A stretch of DNA of 64,000 nt from Anarhynchus alexandrinus (lineage: Eukaryota; Chordata; Aves; Charadriiformes; Charadriidae). The notes beneath the pieces are model-generated. The model had not been told where the DNA came from and ran no database searches. It saw only the letters and a list, made by a program, of their open reading frames with translations. The DNA is taken from NCBI GenBank assembly GCA_008711295.1, contig VUYV01000089.1, forward strand, positions 1,477,270 to 1,541,269. The letters are read 5' to 3'. This document shows positions 1-10,660 of the stretch, one piece after another; within the stretch, counting starts at the first letter, position 1; every line of letters begins with the position of its first letter. Position numbers and translations under genes: made by a program.

Positions 1-2119
1 TATACTAATATGTGCATCATTCAGAAAGCCTAAATAAAGGAAAAAAATTACTTTCCATAGATTGGACAGCCTAAGTACACACAGAGCATGTAATTAATTC
101 AAAGATGGGAGGATTCAAAGACTTATTAAGTGTTTTTTTTCACTCTAATAATCAAGATTATGCTTAATTAGAGTTATTGGATGAAGAATTAATTTTTAGA
201 TATTTTGTGTTATACATTTAGAGGCGCTAATATTCAGAAGCTGTTCTAAATGTATTGCATTAGCTAAATAAGTTGATAGTGGAACGAAATCTTCAGTTAA
301 TATAAAGAATAACCAATTTTAAAAAGTCAAAATGTAGTGAAATATGCTTGAAGCAGGAGTCATTTAATACAATGTACCTCTAATTTTTCAACATTTTTTC
401 TACAAATAAAAAAGTATTTTTTCCAACTGCATCACTTGAGCAAAAGGAATTTAATGGTTTTGGCTATGTTGATCAAAGCAAAAAATGAAATCTTATCTAA
501 AACCTTTGAATATGTGCATGCAGTTCAATAACCTATGTAGCTCTTAAATCAAAATCCAGTTGAATATCGACCAATCCCAAGCATGCATAGAAATGATCAC
601 TTGTAGATTTAGCACTAATTTGCGGTGCAAGAGTTTCTAGATAAAAATGTGATCCTGTCCCTCTGCAATTCCCAGATATACAAATTTTAAGTAGAAAAGC
701 CTAGAAAGCAATTCACAGCTGAAATTACTAATGATACTTAGAGGAGAAAATTTTGAAAGCTATAAACACAAAATGGTTCAAACAAGTTAACTGTGTAGAC
801 AAAAGACACTGTCTAAAGGAGTGCTGAAAATTCAAACCTGAGGTAACAAGAAGTGAAGAGAAACCATCGCTGATGTATTTCTGTCTTCCAGAAACACTAC
901 CCACCAAGAAACACTGCCCACCAATATGAAGAATGCTGTCCCTTAAGGAAATCTAGGACAGGGCCACAAAATGAACAGTAGAGAGAACTCCTCTCAAACC
1001 AAACAAACCCATTCAAGTTCAAACAGCAAATTCATAACCACACCCTTCACAAATATGGACAGATGTACTAATACATTTTATTAGAATCTCACTGCAGATG
1101 TTATGCTAATACACAAAGGCAGGGACCGGATCACCAGGGGGCTTATTACCCTGCAGCCAGCCTACTACTTGAATGTTACGTCTTTAAAGAGTTTAAACCT
1201 CAGTATGAAAAACTTGCTAATGCTAAGCAGCAAGAGAAGCACCTAGGCAGCCATGAGGGAAAAGCAGTTACTGCGATTCACATAATTCATAGTCCCAATT
1301 CTCTTCACCTCAGTCTTAAGCCCTATATGTAACTGGTATCCTTAAGGAACAGCTGTTCTTTTGCTCTTCCACAGCATTGATTAAATGGAGACTGAAATCA
1401 ATACACAGCAAAGCACATTCCTAATCAGAAGGTGTTATCCATTAGGTAAATACTATCATACCATCATCAGGCTTTGTTCAGAGACTGTTTCCCTGTTTGA
1501 GATCCATATAGTAAAGATGCAGAGTTAATTTTGTGTATATTAGTAATTTTACTTCTCAAAATCTTTTGTGATAGTCTCTTCAGCTGCACTTCTTTTTTCA
1601 TGCTTTGCCTCTACACTAACAATGACAGTGTTGTTATTGCTTTAATGGATTAGGAACAAAGCTTTGGGGTTTTGGTTTTTTTTTTTTTTTTTTTCCTCGT
1701 CAGAATTTTATATTTAGGAAAGAGTGCACAAAACCTTCCAAAAAAAGAAAGACAAACAATAGCCAAGATAAAACCGAAGCATTTTGACAAAGCTGTGTGT
1801 GTATTTCTGATTAAGACTGCAGGAGAGATATCAAAAAGGCTCACTCTTATCAGTTATACAACTTCCTATTTCCTTTATCAGACACTATAAATGGCACACT
1901 AGATAATTCCCACAGTGGATTAAGTTGCCAAACACAAACCAAAGCTGTAATCATCTTCATGATGTCAAGGTGCTGAGGGGTACTTTTATTAATACAGATG
2001 TTTTCTGCAGAGTACTACTAAAATATTAAGTTCTTGTATCTTCAACATATTGGCTCCTGCTTTGCTAAAAATGATGTGTTTATGTTGATTGAGTGTCCCA
2101 ATAACTCGGACTAGCTCAA
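1..2119. other. Unassigned AT-rich DNA
   Basis: I see no gene or recognisable transposon here. A run of 19 T (1676-1694) is the only marked low-complexity tract. The short open frames on both strands around 1650-1890 run through or beside this tract and look like chance. Confidence 0.6.
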
Positions 2120-2398
2120 GCATATCCAAGGCTGCTAAAGGAGCTGGCTGATGTCAGCCGGGGAAATTCTGATTAGATGTGAGAAAGAAAATTATCACCA
2201 TGTGAGCTCTATAAACCAAGAACAGGTTTCCCAGAGAAGCTGTAGAATGCCCATCCTTGGTGTTACACGGCACTTGACTGGACATGACCCTGAGGAACCT
2301 GCTCTAAAGTCAAAGTTGACACTGCTCTGAGAAGGGAGTTCTACCAGAAAACCTCCCAAGGTTCCTTCCAATCCAAATGTTTCTGTGATTCTAAAATG
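2120..2398 (+). mobile_element. Old CR1 LINE 3' fragment
   Basis: This is a strongly diverged CR1 relic. From about 2217 the sequence follows the CR1 3' end in order: an ACAGGTTTCCCAGAGAAGCTG block, the 'cttgactggaca' stretch, and the terminal block GGTTCCTTCCAATCCAAATG followed by a degenerate 'tctgtgattcta' tail at 2385-2395. A short piece at about 2128-2155 (aaggagctggctgatgtcag) resembles the CR1 reverse-transcriptase codons for KELADV, so a large internal deletion may separate the two parts. The link between them is inference; the 3' end itself is fairly secure. Confidence 0.65.
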
Positions 2399-2879
2399 TT
2401 TCCACCACATCTATTAGCTTTGCACACAAAATTTTGGAGTTTTGCAAAGAAAATTATATGGTTCAAGAGACCAGATCTGGTTATAGGACAGGACCATGTG
2501 GCAGGGATGCTTGGTTCCATCAACCTAGATTCCACCTATAGGGTCTTGCAGTCCTCCATCCTCCTCTTCCTGCTCTATCTTTGTTCAGAGTCTATATGGA
2601 TTAATCAAACCAAATCAGAAAGTCATCACAATTCCTGTAAACTCACTTTGGAATTCCTTGCTCATTCTTTTCTCTTACTTGTGTTGCAAAACATAACTGA
2701 GCAGAATGAAAACTTTTTCTAAGTTTGTGTTTAATGTAAATAATTTGAAAATTTAGTCTTCCAAATAATTTGTGTATAATTGCTTTAAGCTATTTCTTTT
2801 TTTTTTTTTTTTTTTAAGTTGCATTTTTTATAAAGGCATCAAAACAAAAAAGCAATTACTATGAAAAACTTCAGTATAC
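2399..2879. other. Unassigned AT-rich DNA
   Basis: No gene recognised. A run of 19 T lies at 2797-2815. A 108-codon open frame (2396-2722, +) begins inside the CR1 tail and shows no domain or signal I recognise; I treat it as chance. Confidence 0.5.
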
Positions 2880-3455
2880 TGTTATATTAGGTCTGGATGA
2901 GATGGAACTAATTTTCCACATAGCAGCCCTCATAGTTCTGTGCTTTGTACTGCCATCTAGAAAGGTGTTAATAACACACCAATATTTTGGCTACTACTGA
3001 GCAGTGCTCCCACAGCATCAAGGCTGTCCCTTCAACATTCCCTCCTCACCCAGTAGGCTTGGGAGGGGACATAGCCAGGACAGCTGACCCAAACTGACCA
3101 AAGGGATTTTCCGTACCATATGACATCTGCTCAGCAATAAAAGCTGAGAGGAAGGAGGAGGAGGGGGGGGCATTCATTATTATGACGTTTGTCTTCTGGA
3201 ACAACCACTACACGTCTGAAGCACTGCTACCCAGGCAGTGGCTGGACATCATCTTCTGATGGGAAGTAAAGAATAAAACTTTTGTTTTCCTTTACTTCCG
3301 CACACAGCCTTTGCTTCTGTTTTATTAAACTACCTTTATATTGACCCACGAGTTTTTTTTCCATCTTATTTTCTCCCTGCCCTGTCCTGCTGAGCAGAGG
3401 AGTCATAGAATGGCTTGGTGGGCACCTGGCATCCAGACAAGGTCAACCCACCACA
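2880..3455 (+). mobile_element. Endogenous retrovirus solo LTR, sense orientation
   Basis: This is a retroviral LTR without internal region. The 3' end is the 'ggtcaacccaccaca' type terminus, also seen at 58019-58033 and, inverted, at 59718. A TATA-like AATAAAAG lies at 3136-3143 inside a small palindrome (CTCAGC at 3130, GCTGAG at 3143). A G8 run (3163-3170) follows, then an AATAAA signal at 3272-3277. The same order, with the G-run between the promoter region and the R/U5 part, occurs inverted in the LTR at 59.7-60.3 kb. The 5' boundary is blurred and no convincing target duplication was found. I infer an avian ERVL-like family from general resemblance only. Confidence 0.75.
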
Positions 3456-4589
3456 ACAGTTTACTAACAGCCTTTAAATATCATCACATACAATTTTGAC
3501 ATTCCTACCAACAATATCTTAACTATGAAGTGTTATTTTTAGACTTTTGTATCATCATAGAAAATAACACTTAAATTATATAATAATTTGCTGAATTACT
3601 AACAAATGTTACTCTAAGGACTTTATTCTCTCTTTCATAATAACTTGATTTCAAGAAAATGGAAAACCATTTCCTAAGGTAATGCTTAGTGTATCATTTA
3701 GGCAAGTGATTATCTAATATCACATAGCTTTCATGAATTTATAAATCAGCGTGAAATTATGACATACAATAATAAGAGAACTTTATATGCAAATAAATTT
3801 ACTGTGCTCACTTTTTTATCCTGTCTCTGCACAGCAAAAGCTGCCATTTTTGACATAGCTGGGAAATTGCATTAGCTCTGGGAGTTCATGTTTAAATATG
3901 CTCTTCACATCTACTGAGGGAAAAATGCTCAGATTTCAAATATTTTTGATGGAATACTTCATAAGTGAAGCACGCCCTGCCTGAGGGATTATGCCACTAT
4001 TTCTATTTAATTAAATTGATTAAATTAAAGTAAATGGTGGTCTAACCTCAAAAGAAATATATATTTCATTTATGAAAAATGTGGTCATTCTTTCTGCTAT
4101 ATTGCATGTACAGCACATAATGTCTTAAATATAAGATTCCAGCTTTTCTAACAAGTTATTTTTTACACAAGATTTAAGGTGATCTTGAACATTTGAAAAA
4201 CTTCAGTATGTATTACCTTAAAAGTACCAGAGTCTCATGCTCCTACCCTCTAGTTACAGCTATAGATAAGAGTTAAAGCTGGGGTAGTAGGCATGTAAAG
4301 ATGTCTTTCAAAATGGCTACAATTCTGTATGGTTGCTGTGCATGTGTTTAGCCAAGGAAAAAACTGTTGTCAGAGTTCCTCTGCTACCCCCCTGACCAAC
4401 AAGAGTCTTATCTGGGGAAGCAATACAGAATCCCTCAAGGGATATGATGTAAACAAACTCAATATGATACACCTAGGTCACACACTAGGTTAAAAGAAAA
4501 ATATTTGAAGACAACTGGTCTAGAGCCTATGGTCCATGTATCCTTTCCTCCAGTTTGGACAATCTTGGTTTGCCTCTATTTCATGTGAT
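3456..4589. other. Unassigned AT-rich DNA
   Basis: No gene or transposon recognised between the LTR and the first CR1 scrap. Confidence 0.55.
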
Positions 4590-4641
4590 CGCAGAATCAC
4601 AGAATCACAGAATAGTCAGGGTTGGAAGGGACCTCTAGTCA
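4590..4641 (-). mobile_element. CR1 3'-end scrap
   Basis: About 50 bp carrying only the CR1 terminus in inverted orientation: two AATCACAG units followed by 'aatagtcagggttggaagg'. It is severely 5'-truncated. It may be an independent insertion or a duplicated end of the larger minus-strand CR1 that begins 115 bp further on. Confidence 0.75.
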
Positions 4642-5201
4642 CTTTGAAATAGCTGCAAACCTAGGAACATTTTTTATGATACTGTGACTTTTACCCAAAG
4701 GAAAACCTGCAAGTTTAATACCAAAGCATGGGCTTCTGAGCTAGAAGGGGAAAACAGAATCACAGAATCATTGAGGCTGGAAGGGATCTCTTGAGATCAT
4801 CTAGTCCAACTCCCTGCTCAAGCAGGGTCAGTCAAAGCAGGTTACCGATGACTGTATCTAGTCAGGTTTTCAATATCTCCGTGGATGGAGACAGCACAGC
4901 CTCTCTGAGCAACCTGTTCTGGTGTTTGGTCACCAGAACAAAAAAAAACCATATTTTCTTGCATTCATGTGGAACTTCATGTGTTTCAATTTGTAACCTT
5001 TGCCTCTTGTCCTGTCCCTCAATATTGCTGAGAAGAGCTCCTACTTCTTCTTTCCTTCCCATCAGGTATTTATATACATAGGCAAGATCACCCTGAGCCT
5101 TTACTGCTTCAGGCTGGAGCCCATCTCTCTCAATCTCTCCTCATTTGAAACATGTTGCAATCCCTTAATAACTCTAGTGACTCAGTGCTGAACTCATTCT
5201 A

Positions 5202-5380
5202 GTTGCCCTGAGAAGTTGTGAATGCCCCCTCCCTGGGAATGTTCAAGGCCAGGTTGGATGAGGCTTTTAGCAACCTGATATAGTGGAAGGTGTCCGTGCC
5301 CATGGCAGGGGGTTGGAACTAGATGATCTTTAAGGTCCCTTCCAACCCAAACCATTCTATGATTATATAGTTCTATGATT
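5202..5380 (+). mobile_element. CR1 3' fragment nested in the minus-strand CR1
   Basis: This is a 5'-truncated CR1 in the plus orientation. It begins at about 'gttgccctgagaagttgtg', continues through 'gttcaaggccaggttgg' and 'ggaaggtgtccgtgcc', and ends with 'ccattctatgattatatag' and a second 'ttctatgatt'. It sits between 'ttctag' and 'ccag' of the host CR1. A short duplication of the CTAG/CCAG type is possible but not provable. It must be younger than the element it interrupts. Confidence 0.85.
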
Positions 5381-5420
5381 CCAGTAAGTCCATGCCTCTC
5401 TTGTACTGGGGAGCCCAGAA

Positions 5421-6028
5421 ATCACAAAATGGTCAGGGTTGGAAGGGACTTCTGGAGATCATCTAGTGTAACCCCCCTGCCAGAGCAGGGTCACCTACAG
5501 CAGGTTGCACAGGACGGCATCCAGGTGGGTTTTGAATGTGTCTAGAAGGGGAGACTCCACAATCTCTCTGGGCAGCCTGTTCCAGTGTTCTGCCACCCTC
5601 AAAGTAAATAAGTCTGTCCTCATGTTAAGATGGAAGTTCTTATGCTCAAGTTTGTGCCCGGTACCTCTTGTTCTGACTGGGGACTACTGAAAAAAAGACT
5701 GTTCCCATCTACCTGGCACCCTCCCTTTAAGTATTTATAAGCATTAACAAGATCCTCCCTCAGTCTTCTTTTTTCTAGACTGAAAAGACCAAAGTGCATA
5801 AGCCTTTCTTCATAAGAAAGATGATCCAATCCCCTAATCATCTTTGCAGCTCTTTGCTGGACCCTCTCCAACAGTTCCCTGTCCTTGAACCAGGGAGCCC
5901 AGAACTGGACACAGTACTCCAGATGCGGCCTCACCAAGGCAGAGTAGAGGGGGAGGATGACCTCCCTCGACTTGTTGGCCACACTCTTCTTGATGCACCC
6001 CAGGATGCCATTGGCCTTCTTGGCCATA
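5421..6028 (-). mobile_element. CR1 fragment nested in the minus-strand CR1
   Basis: This is a second insertion into the same host element, here in the same orientation. The 3' end is at 5421 (inverted; 'atcacaaaatggtcaggg') and the 5' truncation lies at about 6028. Because host and insert overlap in content, the region encoding the RT C-terminus appears twice in a row: 'tggacacagtactccagatg' occurs at about 5908 (insert) and again at 6030 (host). This repeated stretch is best explained by nesting rather than by tandem duplication. Confidence 0.8.
5620..6027 (-). pseudogene. CR1 ORF2 reverse transcriptase, C-terminal fragment
   Basis: An open frame of 135 codons on the minus strand carries the CR1 ORF2 C-terminal signature in order: [57 protein letters not shown] and [15 protein letters not shown]. 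These lie after the catalytic palm in the family, so no catalytic residues are present. The frame belongs to the younger nested insert. It starts at an internal methionine and has no promoter of its own, so it is a remnant and not a functional gene. Confidence 0.85.
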
Positions 6029-6686
6029 AATGGACACAGTACTCCAGATGTGGCTTTACCAGTGCTGAGCAGAGGGGAAGGATCACCTCCCTCTACCTGC
6101 TGTCAACATTTTACTTAAAGCACCCCAGGAGGCTGTTGGCTGCCTTTGCTGCAAGGGCACATTGCTGGCTCATGGTCAAATTGGACTCTGAGGTCCTTCT
6201 CTGCAGAGCTGGTTTCCAGTCAACAGCCCCCAGAGTGTATTAGGCCCTGAGGTTATTTTACCACCCGTGCAGGACATAGCATTTTCAGTGGTTGGACTTA
6301 AGGAGATTCCTCTCTGCCCAATTCTCCAGTTTGTCCAGGTCCCTCTGAAAGCCAGCACAACCCCCTGGTGTATCAGCCACACCTCCCAATTTTGTATCGT
6401 CTGCAACCTTGCTGAGAATTTAATCTGTCTCAGCATTCAGGTCATTAATGAAGACCTTAGAGAGTATTGGCCCTAGTATTGACCCAGGGAGGAATTCCCT
6501 CCAATTAGACTTTCTGCCACTGATCACAACCCTTTGGACCTGACTGTTCAACCAGTCCATATTATTGCCCACTTATCTAACCCATAGTTTGTCAACTTGT
6601 CTATGAGGTTGTTATGGGAAAAGGTGGCAAAGTCTTACTAAAGCGAGGTGAACGACATCCACTCTCTCCTCTCACCCATCAAACTT

Positions 6687-7073
6687 CTAGGCTATCAGAT
6701 TGGTCAGGCATGGTTTCCCTTTTATAAATCCCTGCTCACTACTCTCAATTGCCTTCTTGTTCTTCATAGGCTTGGAAATTCTTTTCTGAAGTATTTTCTC
6801 CATCACCTTCCTAGGGATAGAGGTGAGGCTGACCAACCTGTAGTTCCCTGAATCTTCCTTCTTCCTCATCTTCAGGATAGGAGTGACATTTGCTCTCTTC
6901 CAGTCTTCAGAAATCTCCCCAAGTTGCCATGATCTTTCAAAAATTATTGAGAATGGCCTTGCAGTGACATCAGCCAGCTCCCTTAACATTTGTGGGTGCA
7001 GCCTGTCAGTCCCCATGGACTCGTGCACATCCAGTTTGTTTAAATGCTCCCTGACCTGATTCTTTTCCATCAA
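6687..7073 (-). pseudogene. CR1 ORF2 reverse transcriptase, N-terminal (fingers) fragment
   Basis: 129 codons including stop on the minus strand match the start of the CR1 RT domain. LNKLDVHESMGTDRLHPQML (near residue 11) corresponds to the usual 'L..LD.HKSMGPD.IHP..L' segment. RELADVTARPFSIIFERSWQ, then DWKRANVTPILK, NYRLVSLTSIPRKVMEKIL and EQGFIKGKPCLTNLIA follow. The frame is lost shortly afterwards, before the palm. This part belongs to the older host copy. It is inactive. Confidence 0.85.
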
Positions 7074-7310
7074 GGGTAAATCTTCCTTGCTTCAGACTTT
7101 CCCTTTGGTCTCAGAGATCCAACATTCCTGAAGACTGGTCTTGCTGGTAAAGATTGAATCAAAGTCAGCACTGAGTATATTGGCTTCCATTTCATTTGTC
7201 AGCAGTCCCTTGCCCCATTCAGCAGCAGGCCCACAATTTCCCTGATTGTCTTCTGCTGCTTAAGTAATTGAAGAATCCTTTCCCCTCGTCTTTCACATCC
7301 CTTCCCTGAT

Positions 7311-7583
7311 TCAACTCCAGGCTTGCCTTGGCTTTCTTAACCTCATCCTTGAAAGACTGGAAAACATTTCTATATTCCTCCTGGACCACCTGCTCCTGCT
7401 TCCTCCTCTAGTAAACTGCTTTTTATGTCTGAGTGGAGTTAGGAGCTCCTTGCTCATCCATGCAGGCCGCCTCCTACTTTTGTTTGATTTTCTGGTCATT
7501 GGGATAGAACTTTCTTGAGCTTGGCAGAGGTGATCTTTGAACATTAAAAATTTCTCATAGACCCCTCTTCTCTCCAGAGCCAT
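7311..7583 (-). pseudogene. CR1 ORF2 linker fragment between endonuclease and RT
   Basis: A 90-codon minus-strand frame resembles the region upstream of the CR1 RT. The segment SRRRPAWMSKELLTPLRHKK matches the usual 'RPAWMNKELL..L..KK' pattern, and FKDHLCQAQE precedes it. It lies about 240 bp upstream (in the sense of the element) of the RT fragment and marks nearly the 5' limit of this truncated copy. No endonuclease motifs remain. Confidence 0.75.
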
Positions 7584-7605
7584 ATCCCCAGGATTCTTTC
7601 AAGTA

Positions 7606-8675
7606 GATCTCTGAAAAGGTTGAATTCTGTTCGTATGAAATACGCTATGTAGATTTCACTATCTTAAGGACAAAGTTCTGGACAGGTTTACTCATTATAA
7701 CTTTACACGTATTTTTATTATTGTGCTGTTGTAGCATTCATCTATTAAAAGCAGAATCACCATAACTGCAGTAGAATTGTCTGATATTTCTTTAAAATTT
7801 TCTTTATGTTAAAATTGTTTTTTTAAAAAGCAGAACTGTTTGCCACATGGATTACCTACAGTTTTCAAGACAGAAGCATCTTTCACTCCAAAGCGTTATA
7901 TTCAGCAACTAGAGAGGAGTAAAGATTCCTTTTTTGTTTGTATTTCCTCATTACTTTTGTCTATCAAGGATAACGCTCCTTCAGTTTCTTTTCTTGTCTC
8001 AGAGGATTACTCAACAGGAAAAAAAGTCAAAGAAAGATATACTCAAGAAATTTCCAAAAGAAAACACTATTAACAGATTTCTGTGCTTTCACAGACTGTA
8101 TGTAAAACTCTGAGTCCCTTCATCACCCTGTTGAAACATCCTCTTTAAAGGTAGTTAGCAGACTTCATAGTAAGGAAAACTATAATCCTAAGTCTTCAGT
8201 ATCAGGCTTCAGCTGTATATACAAAAAAAAAAAAAAGTCAGGGTGACTTTTTTATCAGTTTGCCTTTGCAATTAACTGTGAATAATAATAATAAACAACA
8301 TATCTTGCATTCAAAACTAATATTCACATTTGTAAAGAAAAAAAAGAGTTATCTTAAAAGGAAAAGTTTTCTTTAAAAACAGCTTTAAAATAAGATTACA
8401 GTTAAAATATCTTTTAAAGAGCATCTGAAAATCAGTGTGAACAGTTTCCCTTGAAAAATATATTCAGAATATATCCTGTAAATCCTAGTTGATTGAGCAC
8501 TCTTCATATATTCTTTCAAGTAATAAATTAGAAAATATTGATTTATAATATTATTAAATTGGAGGTAAATCAAATAATATATATGTTTGTTAAAAATCAA
8601 TTTTTATAGATTTGCTTAGGCTGGGACTTCAGGGGATTTTTGTGTCCAAAATTTTGTGCCAAAATAAAAACCTGT
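7606..8675. other. Unassigned AT-rich DNA
   Basis: No gene recognised. A short A-run at about 8221-8235 and (AAT)n at 8281-8293 are the only simple repeats. Confidence 0.55.
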
Positions 8676-8851
8676 ATTTAACATTGGTGCGACCTTACCT
8701 TGAGTATTTTGTGCAGTTCTGAGCCCCACGATTTAAGAAGGATGCGAAGGTTTGATGAAGATTGAATGTGCCCAGAGGAGGACAACAAAGCTGGTGAAAG
8801 GGCTGGAAGGCATGTACCCTAAGGAGCTGCTGAGGACTCTGAGTTTGTCTT

Positions 8852-9136
8852 TTGGAGAAAAGGAGACTGAGGGGTAACCTTATTGGTCTCTACAGCTTCC
8901 TGAGGAGTGGAAGTGGAGAGGGATGCGCTGATCTCTTCTCCCAGGTATCCAGTGATAGGACACATGGGAATGGTTCAAAGCTGTGTCAGAGGAGATTCCA
9001 ACCTGACATGAGAAAATATTTGTTTACTGAGAAGGTGGTCAAACCCTGGCACAGGCTCCCTGGAGGGGTGCTCAATGCCCCATGCCTGTCAGTGTTTAAG
9101 AGGTATTTGGACAATGCCCTTAATGACGTGCTTTAA
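8852..9136 (+). pseudogene. CR1 ORF2 C-terminal fragment
   Basis: A 94-codon open frame codes for the last part of CR1 ORF2: EKRRLRGNLIGLYSFLRSGS near the start and FKRYLDNALNDVL just before the stop at 9134-9136. It lies entirely downstream of the RT catalytic motifs. The frame being open to its natural stop shows only that this part is short and moderately diverged. Confidence 0.8.
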
Positions 9137-9208
9137 TTCTTTTTGAGCCCTGAAAGTGGTCAGACGATTGAACTAGATGATCATTGTGGGACCCTTCCAA
9201 TTGAAAAT

Positions 9209-9255
9209 ATTCTATTCTATTCTATTCTATTCTATTCTATTCTATTCTATTCTAT
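9209..9255 (+). repeat. (ATTCT)9 microsatellite at CR1 3' end
   Basis: Nine uninterrupted ATTCT units followed by AT. CR1 normally ends in one to three ATTCTATG-like octamers, so this is a slippage-expanded pentamer version. It is likely to vary in length between individuals. Confidence 0.95.
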
Positions 9256-9769
9256 GCTAAATATTGAGTTCTATTTTCAGACGTCAACAGTGAATCTTCC
9301 CCTGACTTCATCAGGAGTTTGGTCAAAGTATAATGACTATTTCATAAACCATGTAGAAGCATTTAAGAAAGTGGCTAAAACTCTTACAAGCCTTTTTTTT
9401 TTTAAGTCTGTTATATATTAATTCAAAATAATAAGAAAAAATCCTCTTTCATGATGTATCTTACATATAGCAAGAGAAATACATAAAGAAAAATGAAAAC
9501 TGAAAAGAGTTATAGACAACAATACTTCTAAAGACAATTTCTCACATGAATCAAGCTTTGATGTAATTGAACATACAACTTAAAACTTCATGAAAAAAAA
9601 ATTTACAAAGAAATCTAAGGAAATTCAAACACAAAAAATAAGACATTAAACATCAGAATGATCACTGACTAGAGCTAGGAGTTTGTTTCCATAGCATTTC
9701 TCTTTCAGAATATAGAAATCTTTAGGGCAGAGGCAAACAAGAAAAGGTGCTCCAATTACTGAATTAGAG
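9256..9769. other. Unassigned AT-rich DNA
   Basis: Nothing recognised between the two flanking CR1 copies apart from short A/T runs. Confidence 0.55.
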
Positions 9770-10550
9770 AATCATAAAATCATAGAATCATGTAGGTTGG
9801 GCAAGACCTTTAAGATCATCGAGTCCAACTATCAACCTCACATTGCCAAGTCCAACACTAAACTGTGTCCCTAAGTGCCACATCTACATGTCTTTGAAAT
9901 ACCTCCAGGGGTGGTGATTACACCACTGCCCTGGGCAGGCTGTTCCAATATTTGACAACCCTTTCAGTGAAGAAATTTTTCCTAATATCCAATCCAAACT
10001 TCCCCTGGCACAACTTGAGGACGTTTCCTCTTGTCTTATTGCTCCTTTTTACTTGTCCTTACTCTCCTTGTTACTTGGGAGAAGAGACTGACCCCCACCT
10101 CACTACAACATCCTTTCAAGTAGTTGTAGAGAGCAACAAGGTCTCCCCTCAGCCTCCTTTTCTCCAGATGAAACAACCCTTATTCCCTCAGCCGCTCCTC
10201 ATAAGACTTGTTCTCTAGACCCTTCACCAGCTTTGTTGCCCTTCTTTGGACACGGTCCAGCGCCTCAATGTCTTTCTTGTAGGGAGGGGACCAAAACTGA
10301 ACACAGTATTTGAGGTGCGACCTCATCGGTGCTGAGTACAGAGGTACAATCTCTTCCAATGCTGTCCACATTACTCCTGATACAGGCCAGGATGCTACTG
10401 GCTTTCTTGGCCACCTGAACACACTGCCGGCTCATATTCAACTGGCTGTCGACCAACAACCCCAGGTCCTTTTCCGCCTGGCAGCTTTCTAGCCATCTTC
10501 CCCAAGCCTGTAGTGTTGCATGGGGTTGTTGTGACCCAAGTGAAGGACAT
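9770..10550 (-). mobile_element. CR1 LINE 3' copy, inverted
   Basis: The inverted 3' end is at 9770 ('agaatcataaaatcatagaa' then 'tgtaggttgggcaagacc'). It runs through 'gtccaacactaaactgtgtcc', 'ctgccctgggcaggctgttcc', 'ttgacaaccctttcagtgaag' less its last base, and 'tgttgcatggggttgttgtg' near 10520. The copy is 5'-truncated near 10550, about 780 bp long, and carries several frame breaks in the RT C-terminal code. Confidence 0.9.
10180..10500 (-). pseudogene. CR1 ORF2 C-terminal fragment (frameshifted)
   Basis: Minus-strand codons spread over at least two frames give the CR1 RT C-terminus. One frame (10180-10422) carries [40 protein letters not shown] and ends at RLRE. Another (about 10395-10500) carries the preceding LPGGKGPGVVG-type segment in a shifted frame. 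There is no catalytic motif. It is a dead remnant. Confidence 0.78.
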
Positions 10551-10628
10551 ATGTAAGAAGGCGAGAAAAAGATGAGGAAATAAAGAAAGGAAAAAAGGTT
10601 TCTTTCTATGCATTTCATAGAATCATTC

Positions 10629-10659
10629 ATTGTATCCTCTGTGCTACGGAGGATACAAT
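10629..10659. repeat. Perfect 11-bp inverted repeat (hairpin)
   Basis: The arms are ATTGTATCCTC (10629-10639) and GAGGATACAAT (10649-10659), fully complementary, around a 9-base loop. It lies just outside the CR1 copy, next to 'catagaatcattc', a possible stray CR1 tail. No T-run follows as a terminator would need; the function is unknown. Confidence 0.9.
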
Positions 10660-10660
10660 C

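Larger units (their letters stand above)
4756..7605 (-). mobile_element. Long CR1 LINE copy, interrupted by two younger CR1 insertions
   Basis: This minus-strand CR1 runs from its 3' terminus at 4756 (inverted AATCACAGAATCATTGAGG then GGCTGGAAGG) to a 5' truncation near 7605. Its own sequence occupies 4756-5201, 5381-5419 and about 6029-7605. At 5201/5381 the text passes from 'cattctag' to 'ccagtaagtccatg', and at 5419/6029 from 'gagcccagaa' to 'aatggacacagtactcc'. Joined in the mind, both junctions restore the usual CR1 order. The copy covers the linker before the reverse transcriptase, the RT fingers, palm and C-terminal part, and the 3' UTR. It has many frame breaks and is plainly dead. 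Confidence 0.85.
8676..9255 (+). mobile_element. CR1 LINE 3' copy with expanded ATTCT tail
   Basis: The element starts within the RT C-terminal code: 'ttggtgcgaccttaccttgag' reads LVRPYLEYF. It continues through KRRLRGNLIGLYSFL (8858 on), FQPDMRKYLFTEKVVKPWHR and LPGGVLNAPCLSVFKRYLDN, and ends in the block 'gacccttccaattgaaaat'. The residue choices (SDRTHGNGSKLC, QPDMRKYLF) differ from the other copies, so it probably belongs to a different CR1 subfamily. The 3' tail is nine perfect ATTCT units (9209-9253). Confidence 0.88.

Noticed and set aside
2870..3465. Target duplication for the 2.9 kb LTR (GTATA/GTTTA or TCAGT/ACAGT)
   Set aside because: Each candidate needs a different, unconvincing LTR boundary and has mismatches. 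None is better than chance.
5900..6150. Simple tandem duplication of the RT C-terminal segment
   Set aside because: The two copies differ too much, and the downstream copy continues the host CR1 while the other continues a separate 3' end; nesting explains both.
5794..6243. 149-codon plus-strand frame
   Set aside because: It is antisense to two overlapping-content CR1 pieces and crosses their junction at about 6028.
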